Source: Novosphingobium sp. FKTRR1 (GTDB lineage Bacteria; Pseudomonadota; Alphaproteobacteria; Sphingomonadales; Sphingomonadaceae). From it: a DNA stretch of 64,000 nt. A program made the translations under genes and the position numbers. Below, piece after piece: positions 1 to 8,175 of this stretch (the first letter of the stretch is position 1; every line of letters starts with the position of its first letter). The notes under the pieces are model-generated. The model did not search any database, was not told the origin of the DNA, and was given only the letters and a program-made list of their open reading frames with translations. The stretch is taken from contig NZ_JAIZDA010000004.1 in the NCBI RefSeq assembly GCF_020404405.1, positions 267,165 to 331,164 on the forward strand, read 5' to 3'.

Positions 1-133
1 CCCGTTCGACCAGTTCGGCGTCGAACTGGGCAAGGCGATCGCCAAGCAGATTGACGCGGGCGGCGGCGAGGGTTTCGACCCTTCGACCGAGGCCCTGCTG
101 GCGGCTGCCGGGATCGGCGCGGCAAACGCCTGA
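1..133 (+). CDS. pgi: Glucose-6-phosphate isomerase, C-terminal end (partial)
   Basis: Only the last 43 residues are in the window, read from base 2 to the TGA at 131-133. They begin PFDQFGVELGKAIAKQI, the conserved C-terminal block of phosphoglucose isomerase, which interconverts glucose-6-phosphate and fructose-6-phosphate. The short alanine-rich tail that follows is normal for the family. The gene sits upstream of a hairpin terminator and glutathione reductase. In this organism it would feed hexose phosphates into the Entner-Doudoroff route encoded about 50 kb away. The assignment rests on one short conserved block, so it is good but not certain. Confidence 0.85.
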   Translation, partial: PFDQFGVELGKAIAKQIDAGGGEGFDPSTEALLAAAGIGAANA

Positions 134-141
134 ATACCAAT

Positions 142-182
142 GGGCCGTAACCGGGATTTTCCGGTTACGGTCCGCTGCTTTT
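142..182 (+). terminator. Rho-independent terminator after pgi
   Basis: A 13-bp stem (142-154 with 161-173, one G-T pair) closes a short AT-rich loop and is followed by TTTT. It lies 9 bases after the pgi stop. The stem itself contains CGTAACC/GGTTACG. Confidence 0.75.
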
Positions 183-244
183 GCGCAATAGCACTGGCGC
201 AAGTCCCGCTCGCTCCCATATGAGGCGCTCTGAAGGAGCGAGGC

Positions 245-1600
245 ATGAGCGAAGCGGCTTGGGACTACGATCTGTTTGTCATCGGAGCGGGATCGGGGGG
301 CGTTCGCGCCAGCCGGATCGCGGCGGCGCATGGCGCGCGTGTGGCCGTGGCCGAGGAGTTCCGCGTTGGCGGGACTTGCGTGATCCGCGGCTGCGTGCCC
401 AAAAAGCTGCTCGTCTACGGCTCGCACTTTGCCGAGGAACTGCAGGACGCGGCCAACTATGGCTGGACGGTCGAGAAGATGACGTTCGACTGGGCAAAGC
501 TGCGCGATGCCGTGCTCAGGGACGTCGATCGCCTCAACGCGGCCTACACCTCGACGTTGGAAAGCAACAAGGTCGAGCGCTTCCTTGAACGCGCCACCGT
601 CGTTGGTCCCAACACCGTGCGCCTGGCATCGGGGCGCGAGATCACCGCCAAGTATATCCTGATCGCCACTGGAGCCTGGCCGGTGAGGCCTTCGTTTCCG
701 GGGGCGGAGCATGCGATCACCTCGAACGAGGTGTTCCATCTCGAAACCCTGCCCAAGCGGGTGGTCATCGCCGGTGCGGGCTACATCGCGCTCGAATTCG
801 CCGGAATTTTCAATGCGCTGGGCTGTCACGTAACAGTGGTCAACCGTAGCGAGACGTTGCTGCGCGGGTACGACGCGGCGCTGCGCGACCGCTTGCTCCA
901 GATCACCATGGCGCGCAGCATCGAATACAAGTTCAACTGCCCGTTCGAGCGGGTGGAAAAGCGCGAGGATGGCTCGCTGGCGATCCATCTGGGCGGCCAG
1001 ACGCAGGCGCTCGAAGCCGATGTGCTGCTGGTCGCGACCGGCCGCCGTCCCAAGACCGATGGGCTCGGGCTTGAAGATGTCGGGGTGGAACTTGGCGAAA
1101 AGGGTGAAGTGCTGGTCGATGCGACCGGTCGCACCAACGTGCCGAGCATCTATGCCGTGGGCGACGTTACCGATCGCGTGCAACTGACCCCGATCGCCAT
1201 CCGTGAAGGGCAGGCCTTCGCCGACCGCGTGTTCGGTGGGAAAGACACCAGGATCTCGTATGACTGCATCCCCAGCGCGGTGTTCTCGCAGCCACCGCTG
1301 GCCGCTGTCGGGCTGACCGAAGGCGAGGCGCGCAACCGTTACGGCTCGGTCAAGGTCTATACTTCGGACTTCCGACCAATGAAGAACATCTTCGGGCATC
1401 GACCCGAGCGCGGATTGTACAAGATGGTGGTCGATGCGGCGTCCGACCGGGTGCTGGGCATCCACATGATCGGACCCGAAGCGCCCGAGATTCTGCAGGC
1501 TGCTGCGATTGCGGTAAAGGCCGGGCTGACCAAGGCCGCCTTTGACGATACCGTCGCGTTGCACCCCTCAATGGCTGAGGAGCTGGTGCTACTCAAATAA
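245..1600 (+). CDS. gor: Glutathione-disulfide reductase
   Basis: A 451-residue FAD- and NADPH-dependent disulfide reductase that regenerates reduced glutathione in the cytoplasm. It has an N-terminal FAD dinucleotide fold (GAGSGGVRAS, residue 14 on). The redox pair sits in GGTCVIRGCVPKK (Cys45 and Cys50). A second Rossmann fold starts with GAGYIALEFAG, an ATGRRPKT block follows, and the dimerisation domain ends in HPSMAEE with the catalytic His near 440. Length and order match bacterial glutathione reductases. The ATG at 245 has GAAGGAG 6 bases upstream. A perfect hairpin directly after the stop suggests a monocistronic unit. Trypanothione or mycothione reductase are less likely given the clade. 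Confidence 0.93.
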   Translation: MSEAAWDYDLFVIGAGSGGVRASRIAAAHGARVAVAEEFRVGGTCVIRGCVPKKLLVYGSHFAEELQDAANYGWTVEKMTFDWAKLRDAVLRDVDRLNAAYTSTLESNKVERFLERATVVGPNTVRLASGREITAKYILIATGAWPVRPSFPGAEHAITSNEVFHLETLPKRVVIAGAGYIALEFAGIFNALGCHVTVVNRSETLLRGYDAALRDRLLQITMARSIEYKFNCPFERVEKREDGSLAIHLGGQTQALEADVLLVATGRRPKTDGLGLEDVGVELGEKGEVLVDATGRTNVPSIYAVGDVTDRVQLTPIAIREGQAFADRVFGGKDTRISYDCIPSAVFSQPPLAAVGLTEGEARNRYGSVKVYTSDFRPMKNIFGHRPERGLYKMVVDAASDRVLGIHMIGPEAPEILQAAAIAVKAGLTKAAFDDTVALHPSMAEELVLLK

Positions 1601-1620
1601 GGTTGCAACTCGCAACCTTT
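1599..1620 (+). terminator. Hairpin terminator after gor
   Basis: AAGGTTGC and GCAACCTT form a perfect 8-bp stem with a 5-base loop. The stem begins on the last bases of the gor stop codon and is followed by a short T tract. Confidence 0.6.
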
Positions 1621-1663
1621 CGCGTAAGCTGGCCCTTGATAATTTCAGGGGGAGTGAACGGCG

Positions 1664-2386
1664 ATGCAGCTTGCAGGCAAGGTGGTGCTCGTCACCGGCG
1701 GCACCGACGGGATCGGTTTGAGGCTTGCACGTGCGTTACGTGACGCTGGGGCGAAGGTGACGATGACCGGGCGGACGGCGGCGCGTATTGCCGCCGCGCA
1801 GGCCGAAGGCTTCGAAGTCCTGCCTGCCGATCTTGCCGGGCCCGACGGTGTCGCAGGGCTGTTGGCCGCGATCTCCGGTCGCCAATTCGATGTGCTGGTC
1901 AACAATGCCGGGATGGGGGGCACCCATGACTTTCGCGAGGGCGCGCCCGTGGCCGATGAGGACGAGCGCACGCTCTACCTCAATCTCCATGCGCCGATCC
2001 GCCTGATCGCGGGGATGATCCCTGCGTTACGTGACCGGCCCGAGGCGATGATCGTCAACGTCACCTCGGGGCTCGCGATTGCACCCAGCACCGGTGCGCC
2101 CGTCTATTGCGCGACCAAGGCGGCCTTGCGCAGCTATACCCAGGCGCTGCGCTCGCAGCTGAAGGACACGCACATCCATGTGCTTGAGGCGCTGCCCCCC
2201 GTGGTCGATACCGCGATGACCGCGGCCCGCACCGGTAGCAAGCTGTCGCCAGAGGAATGCGCACGCCAGATCGTGGCGGCAATGCAACGTAACGCGACCG
2301 AGGCCAACGTCGGCATCGTCCGGATTTTGGCAATTCTGAACAATCTTGCACCCTGGCTGGTCCGACGCATCATGCTTTCGTTCTGA
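1664..2386 (+). CDS. Short-chain dehydrogenase/reductase (DltE-like)
   Basis: A 240-residue classical SDR. It shows the nucleotide-binding TGGTDGIG at the N-terminus, NNAG in the middle, a catalytic serine region (VNVTSG) and the active-site pair in VYCATKAALRSY (YxxxK). The substrate cannot be read from the sequence. The general form resembles DltE/YdfG-like oxidoreductases that reduce small carbonyl compounds with NAD(P)H. The start at 1664 follows GGGGGAG. The next gene begins 25 bases downstream on the same strand and is also a carbonyl-reductase type, so the two may be co-transcribed. The gene uses the rare leucine codon TTA twice, both times within GCGTTACGTGAC. Confidence 0.8.
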   Translation: MQLAGKVVLVTGGTDGIGLRLARALRDAGAKVTMTGRTAARIAAAQAEGFEVLPADLAGPDGVAGLLAAISGRQFDVLVNNAGMGGTHDFREGAPVADEDERTLYLNLHAPIRLIAGMIPALRDRPEAMIVNVTSGLAIAPSTGAPVYCATKAALRSYTQALRSQLKDTHIHVLEALPPVVDTAMTAARTGSKLSPEECARQIVAAMQRNATEANVGIVRILAILNNLAPWLVRRIMLSF

Positions 2387-2411
2387 CCTGGCGCAACCTG
2401 AGGAGACGCTC

Positions 2412-3428
2412 ATGACCAAGACCGTTCTGGTTACCGGCGGCAGTGGCTACATCGCCGGGTTCACGATCCGCCAGTTGCTGGCAGAAGGCTGGACCGTGCA
2501 CGCCACCGTGCGTAGCCTGGCCAAGGAACCCGTTTTGCGTCAGTTGCTTGGCGGGACGGCAGAGACGCTGAAGGTGTTTGCCGCCGACCTCACCTCCGAC
2601 GCCGGATGGGAGGCTGCGGTGGCCGGATGCAGCCACGTCGCGCACGTCGCTTCGCCGTTTTCGACCAACGCCCCCAAGCACGAGGATGACCTGATCGTGC
2701 CCGCGCGTGAAGGCGTGCTGCGCGCGTTACGTTTCGCGCGCGATGCAGGTGTCGTACGGTTCGTCCAGACCTCGTCAGTGGCCGCGATCGCCTATGGCCA
2801 TGGCAAGGGTGTGCACCGGTTTACCGAAAAAGACTGGACCGATGTCAACGGTCCCGATGTCTATGCCTACGTCAAGTCCAAGACGATCGCCGAGCGCGCC
2901 GCGCGCGACTGGATCGCGGTCGAAGGCGGAGCGATGGAGTTCGTTTCGGTCAACCCGTCGGCGGTGCTTGGGCCAGTCTGGAACGATGACTTCTCCGCGT
3001 CGATCGAGGTGGTCAAGCAGCTTCTGTCTGGCGCGCTACCGGGCTGTCCGGATATCGGCTTCGGCATCGTCGATGTGCGTGACGTTGCGGACCTGCACGT
3101 GCGCGCGCTGACTGCGCCGGGCATCGCGGGTGAGCGCTTCATCGCGGCCGGGCCTTTCCTCAAGCTGATCGACGTCGCGCGCATCCTCAAGGAGCGGTTG
3201 CCGCAACAGTCGCGCAAGGTTCCGACGCGCGGCCTGCCCGATTGGCTGGTGCGGTTTTCCGCGCTGTTCAACCCGATGATCCGACAGATCACCGGCGAAC
3301 TGGGCAATATTCGCGATGCCAGCGCCGATCATGCCTTTGTCGTGCTGGGCTGGAAAACCCGCCCGCCCGAAGACTCGATCGTCGATTGCGCGCGCAGCCT
3401 GATCGAGCGCGGGGTGGTCAAAGTATAG
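2412..3428 (+). CDS. NAD-dependent epimerase/aldehyde reductase, dihydroflavonol-reductase type
   Basis: A 338-residue extended SDR. It has the Rossmann signature VTGGSGYIAG at residues 7-16 and the YAYVKSK active-site block (YxxxK). The layout follows bacterial dihydroflavonol-4-reductase-like aldehyde reductases, which reduce aldehydes or ketones with NAD(P)H. The true substrate is unknown. The ATG at 2412 has GAGGAG about 7 bases upstream. An in-frame extension upstream would run into the preceding SDR gene and has no ribosome site. It is probably co-transcribed with that SDR. Confidence 0.82.
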   Translation: MTKTVLVTGGSGYIAGFTIRQLLAEGWTVHATVRSLAKEPVLRQLLGGTAETLKVFAADLTSDAGWEAAVAGCSHVAHVASPFSTNAPKHEDDLIVPAREGVLRALRFARDAGVVRFVQTSSVAAIAYGHGKGVHRFTEKDWTDVNGPDVYAYVKSKTIAERAARDWIAVEGGAMEFVSVNPSAVLGPVWNDDFSASIEVVKQLLSGALPGCPDIGFGIVDVRDVADLHVRALTAPGIAGERFIAAGPFLKLIDVARILKERLPQQSRKVPTRGLPDWLVRFSALFNPMIRQITGELGNIRDASADHAFVVLGWKTRPPEDSIVDCARSLIERGVVKV

Positions 3429-3477
3429 CGTTACGTTACGACAGGCGTTGGGGGTGCCGGGGGAAGGGGGAACGGGT

Positions 3478-4233
3478 TCAGATCCCGGCGTACCATTGGT
3501 AGCCGCGGTTATCCTCCCAGAAGCCGCCCTTGCCGCCGGCAATGCCGTCCAGCGCAGCGACAGCCTCGATCCGCATCACGTACTTGGCCTGCTTGTAGCC
3601 CAGTTGCCGTTCTACCCGCAGTCGCAAGGGTGCGCCGTGCCCGATGCTGAGCGGCTGGCGGTTGAGGCTGTGCGCCAGAATCGTCTGCGGGTGGAAGGCG
3701 TCGACCATGTCGATGCTCTCGTAATAGGGTTTGCCTTCCAGCGTGTCGGCGCAGTGGAACACGATGTAGCGGGCGTTACCCGACAGCCCGACCTGCCGCA
3801 GCAGAAGCCCCAAAGGCACCCCGCTCCATTCTCCGATAGCGCTCCAGCCTTCGACGCAATCGTGCCGCGTGATCTGCGTTCGCGCAGGCGCAGCACGCAG
3901 ATTCGCAAGGGAAAAACGCGAAGGCTTGGCGACCATGCCACCGACTTCCAGCCGCCAATCGGCAAAGCCGTTGGCGACGTGCGCGGCGTAGCCACCATCG
4001 TTGGGACTGCGGGTGCCATTGACGCGAAACACTGGCGACAGGTCGGCGCGGGTGAACTCGGGCGCAAGTGCATGGCGGTCCGTTACGAGACGCTGCGCGC
4101 TCATCGTTGCCTTCTCGCCCAAGGTCAGCACGCGCTTGACGGTGGGCGATGCGGTGATCCGGTCGCACCCTGCCAGCAGCAGGCCACCCGTTCCGATCAG
4201 GGCGTTGCGGCGGGTGATCAGTGGTGAGGTCAT
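3478..4233 (-). CDS. Molybdopterin-dependent oxidoreductase, Tat lipoprotein, sulfite-oxidase fold
   Basis: A 251-residue exported molybdoenzyme of the sulfite oxidase / YedY superfamily. The N-terminus carries a twin-arginine motif (TRRNALIG) followed by a lipobox-like LLAGC, so it is likely Tat-exported and lipid-anchored. The block TRHDCVEGWSAIGEW holds the cysteine expected to bind the molybdenum cofactor. Electrons presumably pass to the cytochrome b561-like protein encoded immediately upstream; the two genes overlap by ATGA (4230-4233). The physiological substrate is unknown; a role in methionine sulfoxide or sulfite chemistry is a family-level guess. The start at 4233 is fixed by the overlap and the leader peptide. 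Confidence 0.82.
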   Translation of the reverse strand: MTSPLITRRNALIGTGGLLLAGCDRITASPTVKRVLTLGEKATMSAQRLVTDRHALAPEFTRADLSPVFRVNGTRSPNDGGYAAHVANGFADWRLEVGGMVAKPSRFSLANLRAAPARTQITRHDCVEGWSAIGEWSGVPLGLLLRQVGLSGNARYIVFHCADTLEGKPYYESIDMVDAFHPQTILAHSLNRQPLSIGHGAPLRLRVERQLGYKQAKYVMRIEAVAALDGIAGGKGGFWEDNRGYQWYAGI

Positions 4234-5024
4234 GGGCGGCGCTCCGCAGGTAGGCGATACCAGCCGGTAATGATGCTGCGCAACTCGTTCACCGGCCCGG
4301 CCAGCAGGACCATCAGCAGGTGCACCACGATGAACAGCGCGAAACCGGTCGCGCACAGAAAGTGGATCGAGCGCGCCGATTGCCGACCGCCAAATACTTC
4401 CAGCAGCCATGGCCACGCGGCGTTGAGCGCGGGTGACATCGTCAATCCTGTCAACACGATCAGCGGCAGGAGCACGAACAGGACCGAGAGGTAGGCCAGT
4501 TTCTGCACGGGATTATAACGCCGTGCCGCGGCCCCCGTGGGGAAGCGCAGCCGGGCGTGCTGCTTGATATCGTGCCACAGATTGCGCGGCTTCGCCTCTT
4601 CGGACGTCAACAGAAGATCATCCTGCAAGTGTCTTGAAAAAATGGCATAAATCAGAAATGCGATCCCGCCCAGAACCAGCAGCCAGGCAAAGAAAAAGTG
4701 CCATTCACGCGCTATCGTCAGGCTGTAGCTTGATGGGATCGTGACCAGCGGCGGGAACGCCTCTGCGGTCCCCATCGCATGGCCAAGCACCCCGGTCGTC
4801 GGAATCTCAGTCCCGAGCAGGTTGAGGTAGCCGTTAACGCCATGATGCCCGATCTCAAGCCACGCAGGGTCTGGATTGGCGCCGAATTTGCCCCAGTAAA
4901 GCCGGGGATGCGCGTTGAAGATCATCATCCCGCTCATCAGCATGATGAAGATGCAAAGGGCGTTCAGCCAGTGCCAAAGCCGGACCGGCAGCTTCGTCCG
5001 ATAGACCAATGCTCGTTCGGCCAT
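4230..5024 (-). CDS. Cytochrome b561-family membrane subunit
   Basis: A 264-residue membrane protein with about five hydrophobic segments and histidines positioned as haem ligands. The first is in VRLWHWLNALCIF near residue 18, with others in the second half. It resembles the cytochrome b subunits of thiosulfate reductase, formate dehydrogenase and Ni-hydrogenase. Its gene overlaps the molybdopterin lipoprotein gene, so it is probably the quinone-facing electron carrier for that enzyme, linking the membrane pool to the periplasm. About 118 bases separate it from crtB upstream, leaving room for its own promoter. Confidence 0.8.
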   Translation of the reverse strand: MAERALVYRTKLPVRLWHWLNALCIFIMLMSGMMIFNAHPRLYWGKFGANPDPAWLEIGHHGVNGYLNLLGTEIPTTGVLGHAMGTAEAFPPLVTIPSSYSLTIAREWHFFFAWLLVLGGIAFLIYAIFSRHLQDDLLLTSEEAKPRNLWHDIKQHARLRFPTGAAARRYNPVQKLAYLSVLFVLLPLIVLTGLTMSPALNAAWPWLLEVFGGRQSARSIHFLCATGFALFIVVHLLMVLLAGPVNELRSIITGWYRLPAERRP

Positions 5025-5142
5025 GCCACATCTCCCCGCGCTGCGTCACAGTGCCACCGTGCTGACCCGATCGCCAGCACTAAGCTTAGTTCGGAACAAG
5101 TCGCGCGGAAGTTACACTGCGATGCGCCGCTTTTGCGTGACG

Positions 5143-6093
5143 TTACGCCTGCCCTGCCAGCTCGCGGCGGGTAAATCGCCGTGTCTGAGCAGCACGCTGG
5201 CTCGATCGCGGCACCGGCCGCAGGGCGCGCAATGCCGCGCGCACGATCCACATCAGCTTGCGCCGATCGCTCACCACGGTGCGGTTGTCCCAAGCTTGCG
5301 CACCCCGCTTTTGCACCGCGCGCGCGATCTCGCCATAGATTCCCGCCGCCGAAAGGATTGCCCAACGCTGGCGAAAGCGCAAACGGGCTGCGCCCAGCCG
5401 AGCCGAACACTCGTGCGCATGGGCCAGTTGGCACAGTCGCGTGACAGCCGACACCAACCCTGCGCGATAGGGTGGTTTCATCTGCTCGCCGGGAGGAATT
5501 CCGTTTTCCGCCAACCACTCAGCCGGTACGTAACACCGCGCGGCGCGGTCGTCCTCGGCCACGTCGCGGGCAATGTTGGCAAGCTGAAAGGCAAGGCCAA
5601 GGTCGCCCGCGCGCTCCAGCGTCTCGTCATCGCCGGGGGAAACACCCATGACCACCGCCATCATCACACCGACCGCTCCGGCAACGTGCCAGCAATAACG
5701 CATCAGGTCGGCCTCGCTACGCGGTTGCCAGTCGGCCACGTCGAGCGCGAAGCCGGCGATCACGTCCTCGGCCATCGCCAGGGTCAGGCCGGTCTCGCGG
5801 GCGACAAGCCCCAGCGCGTCGAACGCCACGTCGCCTGTCGGTACGCCGGCAAAGGCTTGCGAGGTCAATCGGCGCACCGTTACGAGACGGTCGTCGACAT
5901 CCTCGGGCCGGGTCAGTTCTCCGCCAAGCTCCTGCCCGTCGATCAGATCGTCACAGGCCCGGCACCAGGCGTAAAGCAACCACACCCGTTCGCGCGTGGT
6001 CCGGTCGAACAGGCGGCTGGCCGCGGCAAAGCTCTTCGATCCCTTGCGGATGGTCTGCTCGGCGGCATCAACCAGGCTCTGGCGCGTGTCCAT
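5143..6093 (-). CDS. crtB: Phytoene synthase
   Basis: A 316-residue head-to-head isoprenyl synthase that joins two geranylgeranyl diphosphates into phytoene, the first committed step to carotenoids. Both aspartate-rich motifs are present: RACDDLIDG near residue 45 and NIARDVAED near 175. The latter is followed by the usual RCYVPAEWL. It is the last gene of the minus-strand run crtY-crtI-LOG-crtB, 10 bases after the LOG gene. The geranylgeranyl diphosphate synthase (crtE) is not in the window. Squalene synthase-like relatives exist, but the neighbours settle the call. Confidence 0.93.
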   Translation of the reverse strand: MDTRQSLVDAAEQTIRKGSKSFAAASRLFDRTTRERVWLLYAWCRACDDLIDGQELGGELTRPEDVDDRLVTVRRLTSQAFAGVPTGDVAFDALGLVARETGLTLAMAEDVIAGFALDVADWQPRSEADLMRYCWHVAGAVGVMMAVVMGVSPGDDETLERAGDLGLAFQLANIARDVAEDDRAARCYVPAEWLAENGIPPGEQMKPPYRAGLVSAVTRLCQLAHAHECSARLGAARLRFRQRWAILSAAGIYGEIARAVQKRGAQAWDNRTVVSDRRKLMWIVRAALRALRPVPRSSQRAAQTRRFTRRELAGQA

Positions 6094-6103
6094 GGCCGCA
6101 ACG

Positions 6104-6700
6104 TTACAACTGGTTCGCGCTCATGGCAAAGACCGGTGTATGCGGTTGGTGCGCCGCCATCCGATCCAGCAGCGCTTCAATGGAAGAATCGGCGATCAGG
6201 ATGCCCGCATGTGCCTCACGCACGAAGCCGGTGTCGATCATCGTGCGATTGAACGCGAGCAGATGGTCGAAGAAGCCGAATGCGTTCAGCAGGCCGACCG
6301 GCTTGGCGTGATAGCCAAGTTGCGACCAGCTTGCCGCCTCCCACAACTCGTCCATCGTGCCGACCCCGCCGGGGAGGGTAAGGAACCCGTCCGATAGATC
6401 GGCAAACGCCTGCTTGCGCGCATGCATTCCCGTTACCACACGCAGTTCGGTGCAGGCCGGATTGGCGATTTCGGCATTGGCGAGCGCTTCGGGGATCACC
6501 CCGATGACCTCTCCACCCGCACCCAGCGCGCCATCAGCCAGCGCGCCCATCAGTCCGCGCTTGCCGCCACCATAGACCACGCCGATCCCCCGCTGGGCGA
6601 GCACGCCGCCCACATCTCTGGCGAGCGCAACGTAACGCGGATCGGCGGGGCTGGCCGACCCGCAGTAAACGGCAAGCCGACGGAACGTTCGGACGGTCAA
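6104..6700 (-). CDS. LOG-family protein (nucleoside 5'-monophosphate phosphoribohydrolase)
   Basis: A 198-residue TIGR00730/LOG protein. It shows YGGGKRGLMG and the signature PGGVGTMDE, which in plant and bacterial LOG enzymes binds and cleaves the ribose-5-phosphate bond of cytokinin nucleotides or AMP-like substrates. The reading frame opens with TTG at 6700, overlapping the crtI stop as TTGA, and no better start is available. It is therefore translationally coupled to crtI and lies inside a carotenoid operon. The true substrate is unknown; many bacterial homologues are annotated lysine decarboxylases in error. Confidence 0.85.
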   Translation of the reverse strand: MTVRTFRRLAVYCGSASPADPRYVALARDVGGVLAQRGIGVVYGGGKRGLMGALADGALGAGGEVIGVIPEALANAEIANPACTELRVVTGMHARKQAFADLSDGFLTLPGGVGTMDELWEAASWSQLGYHAKPVGLLNAFGFFDHLLAFNRTMIDTGFVREAHAGILIADSSIEALLDRMAAHQPHTPVFAMSANQL

Positions 6701-8175
6701 GCAAGATCCTCGATCATCAGCTTGGCTGTCGCCTTGGCGCTGCCGACAACACCGGGAATACCTGCGCCGGGATGAGTGCCTGCGCCAACCAGATAGAAGT
6801 TGCGGATGGCATCATCGCGGTTGTGCGCGCGGAAGAACGCCGATTGCGTCAACAGCGGTTCAAGGCTGAACGCGCTGCCCAGATGCGAGGAAAGGTCGGT
6901 CTGAAAGTCGCTGGGAGCGTAGTGGAACTTGGTCACGATGCGACTGTGGATGTCGGGGATCAGGCGCCGCCCGACCTCGTCCAGAATGCGCTTTTCGAGC
7001 AGCGGGCCCACCTCGTTCCAATCGACCGGCAGCTTGCCCATATTGGCGACCGGCACCAGCGCGTAGAACGTGCTCTTGCCTTCGGGCGCGACCGAGGGGT
7101 CGGTGACGCTGGGGTGGTGCAGGTAGATCGAGAAGTCCTCGGGCAGCACGCCATGCTTGTAGATGTCGTCGAGCAGCCCCTTGTAGCGCGGGCCGAACAG
7201 GATCATGTGATGCGGAATTCCCGGCCAGGTGCCCTCGATACCAAAGTGCACGACGAACAGGCTCGGCGAAAACTTCTTTTTCTTGAGCGATTTGGCCCGG
7301 CGCTGCGCTTGCGGATTATCGGGCATCAGATCACGATAGGAGTGGACGATGTCACCGTTTGAGGCAACCGCGTCGAACGAGGCCTGCCAGCCGCTTTGCG
7401 TTTCGACCGCCGTCACGCGATCGCCCAGCGAGTGGATCTTGGTGACCGGATCGCCGATGCGCGCTTCGCCGCCGATCCGCTGGAAATGGCGCAGCATTCC
7501 AGCGATCAGTTGGTTGGTGCCGCCGCGCGCCCACCATACGCCGCCGTCTTTTTCCAGCTTGTGGATCAGCGCGTAGATCGCACTGGTGGTCATCGGGTTG
7601 CCGCCGACCAGCAGGCTGTGGAAACTGAACGCCTCGCGCAGTTTCTCGTTCTCGACATAGCTCGAGACGACCGAGTAAACCGAGCGCCAAGCCTGATAGC
7701 GCGCCAGCGCGGGCGCGGCACGGATCATGCTGGCAAAATCGAGGAAGGGCACCGACCCAAGCTTGACGTAGCCTTCGCGGAAGACGCCGGCTGAGTAGTC
7801 GAGAAACGCGTCGTAGCCCGCAACGTCACGCGGGTTGAGCTTGGCAATTTCGGAACGCAGGACCGCTTCGTCGTTGGAATAGTCGAAGTTGGTACCGTCG
7901 GGCCAATTGAGCCGGTAGAACGGCATCACCGGCATCAGGTCGACATCCTCCGAAATGTGATGCCCGCTGAGTGCCCAGAGTTCTTCAAGGCATGGCGGGT
8001 CGGTAATCACCGTTGGCCCGGCATCGAACGTGAAGCCATCGCGCTGCCAGTGATAGGCGCGGCCACCCGGCTTGTCGCGGGCCTCGATCACGGTGGTGGC
8101 GATACCGGCCGACTGTAGCCGGATGGCCAGCGCGAGGCCGCCGAAACCGGCGCCGATCACACATGCACGTTTCAT
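6697..8175 (-). CDS. crtI: Phytoene desaturase
   Basis: A 492-residue FAD-dependent desaturase that converts phytoene to lycopene. The N-terminal dinucleotide fold is GAGFGGLALAIRL, followed by the PGGRAYHW block. The C-terminus has the hallmark GAGTHPGAGIPGV, which closes the FAD site in CrtI enzymes. The ATG at 8175 overlaps the crtY stop codon, giving translational coupling. A TTG one codon earlier is less likely. Its stop overlaps the LOG start. The number of desaturation steps cannot be read, but the lycopene cyclase next door implies four. Confidence 0.94.
   Translation of the reverse strand: MKRACVIGAGFGGLALAIRLQSAGIATTVIEARDKPGGRAYHWQRDGFTFDAGPTVITDPPCLEELWALSGHHISEDVDLMPVMPFYRLNWPDGTNFDYSNDEAVLRSEIAKLNPRDVAGYDAFLDYSAGVFREGYVKLGSVPFLDFASMIRAAPALARYQAWRSVYSVVSSYVENEKLREAFSFHSLLVGGNPMTTSAIYALIHKLEKDGGVWWARGGTNQLIAGMLRHFQRIGGEARIGDPVTKIHSLGDRVTAVETQSGWQASFDAVASNGDIVHSYRDLMPDNPQAQRRAKSLKKKKFSPSLFVVHFGIEGTWPGIPHHMILFGPRYKGLLDDIYKHGVLPEDFSIYLHHPSVTDPSVAPEGKSTFYALVPVANMGKLPVDWNEVGPLLEKRILDEVGRRLIPDIHSRIVTKFHYAPSDFQTDLSSHLGSAFSLEPLLTQSAFFRAHNRDDAIRNFYLVGAGTHPGAGIPGVVGSAKATAKLMIEDLA

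Noticed and set aside
3460..3490. A tRNA-like T-loop stretch (GGTTCAGATCCC ... ACCA).
   Set aside because: It overlaps the end of the molybdopterin gene and no acceptor, D or anticodon stems can be drawn around it.
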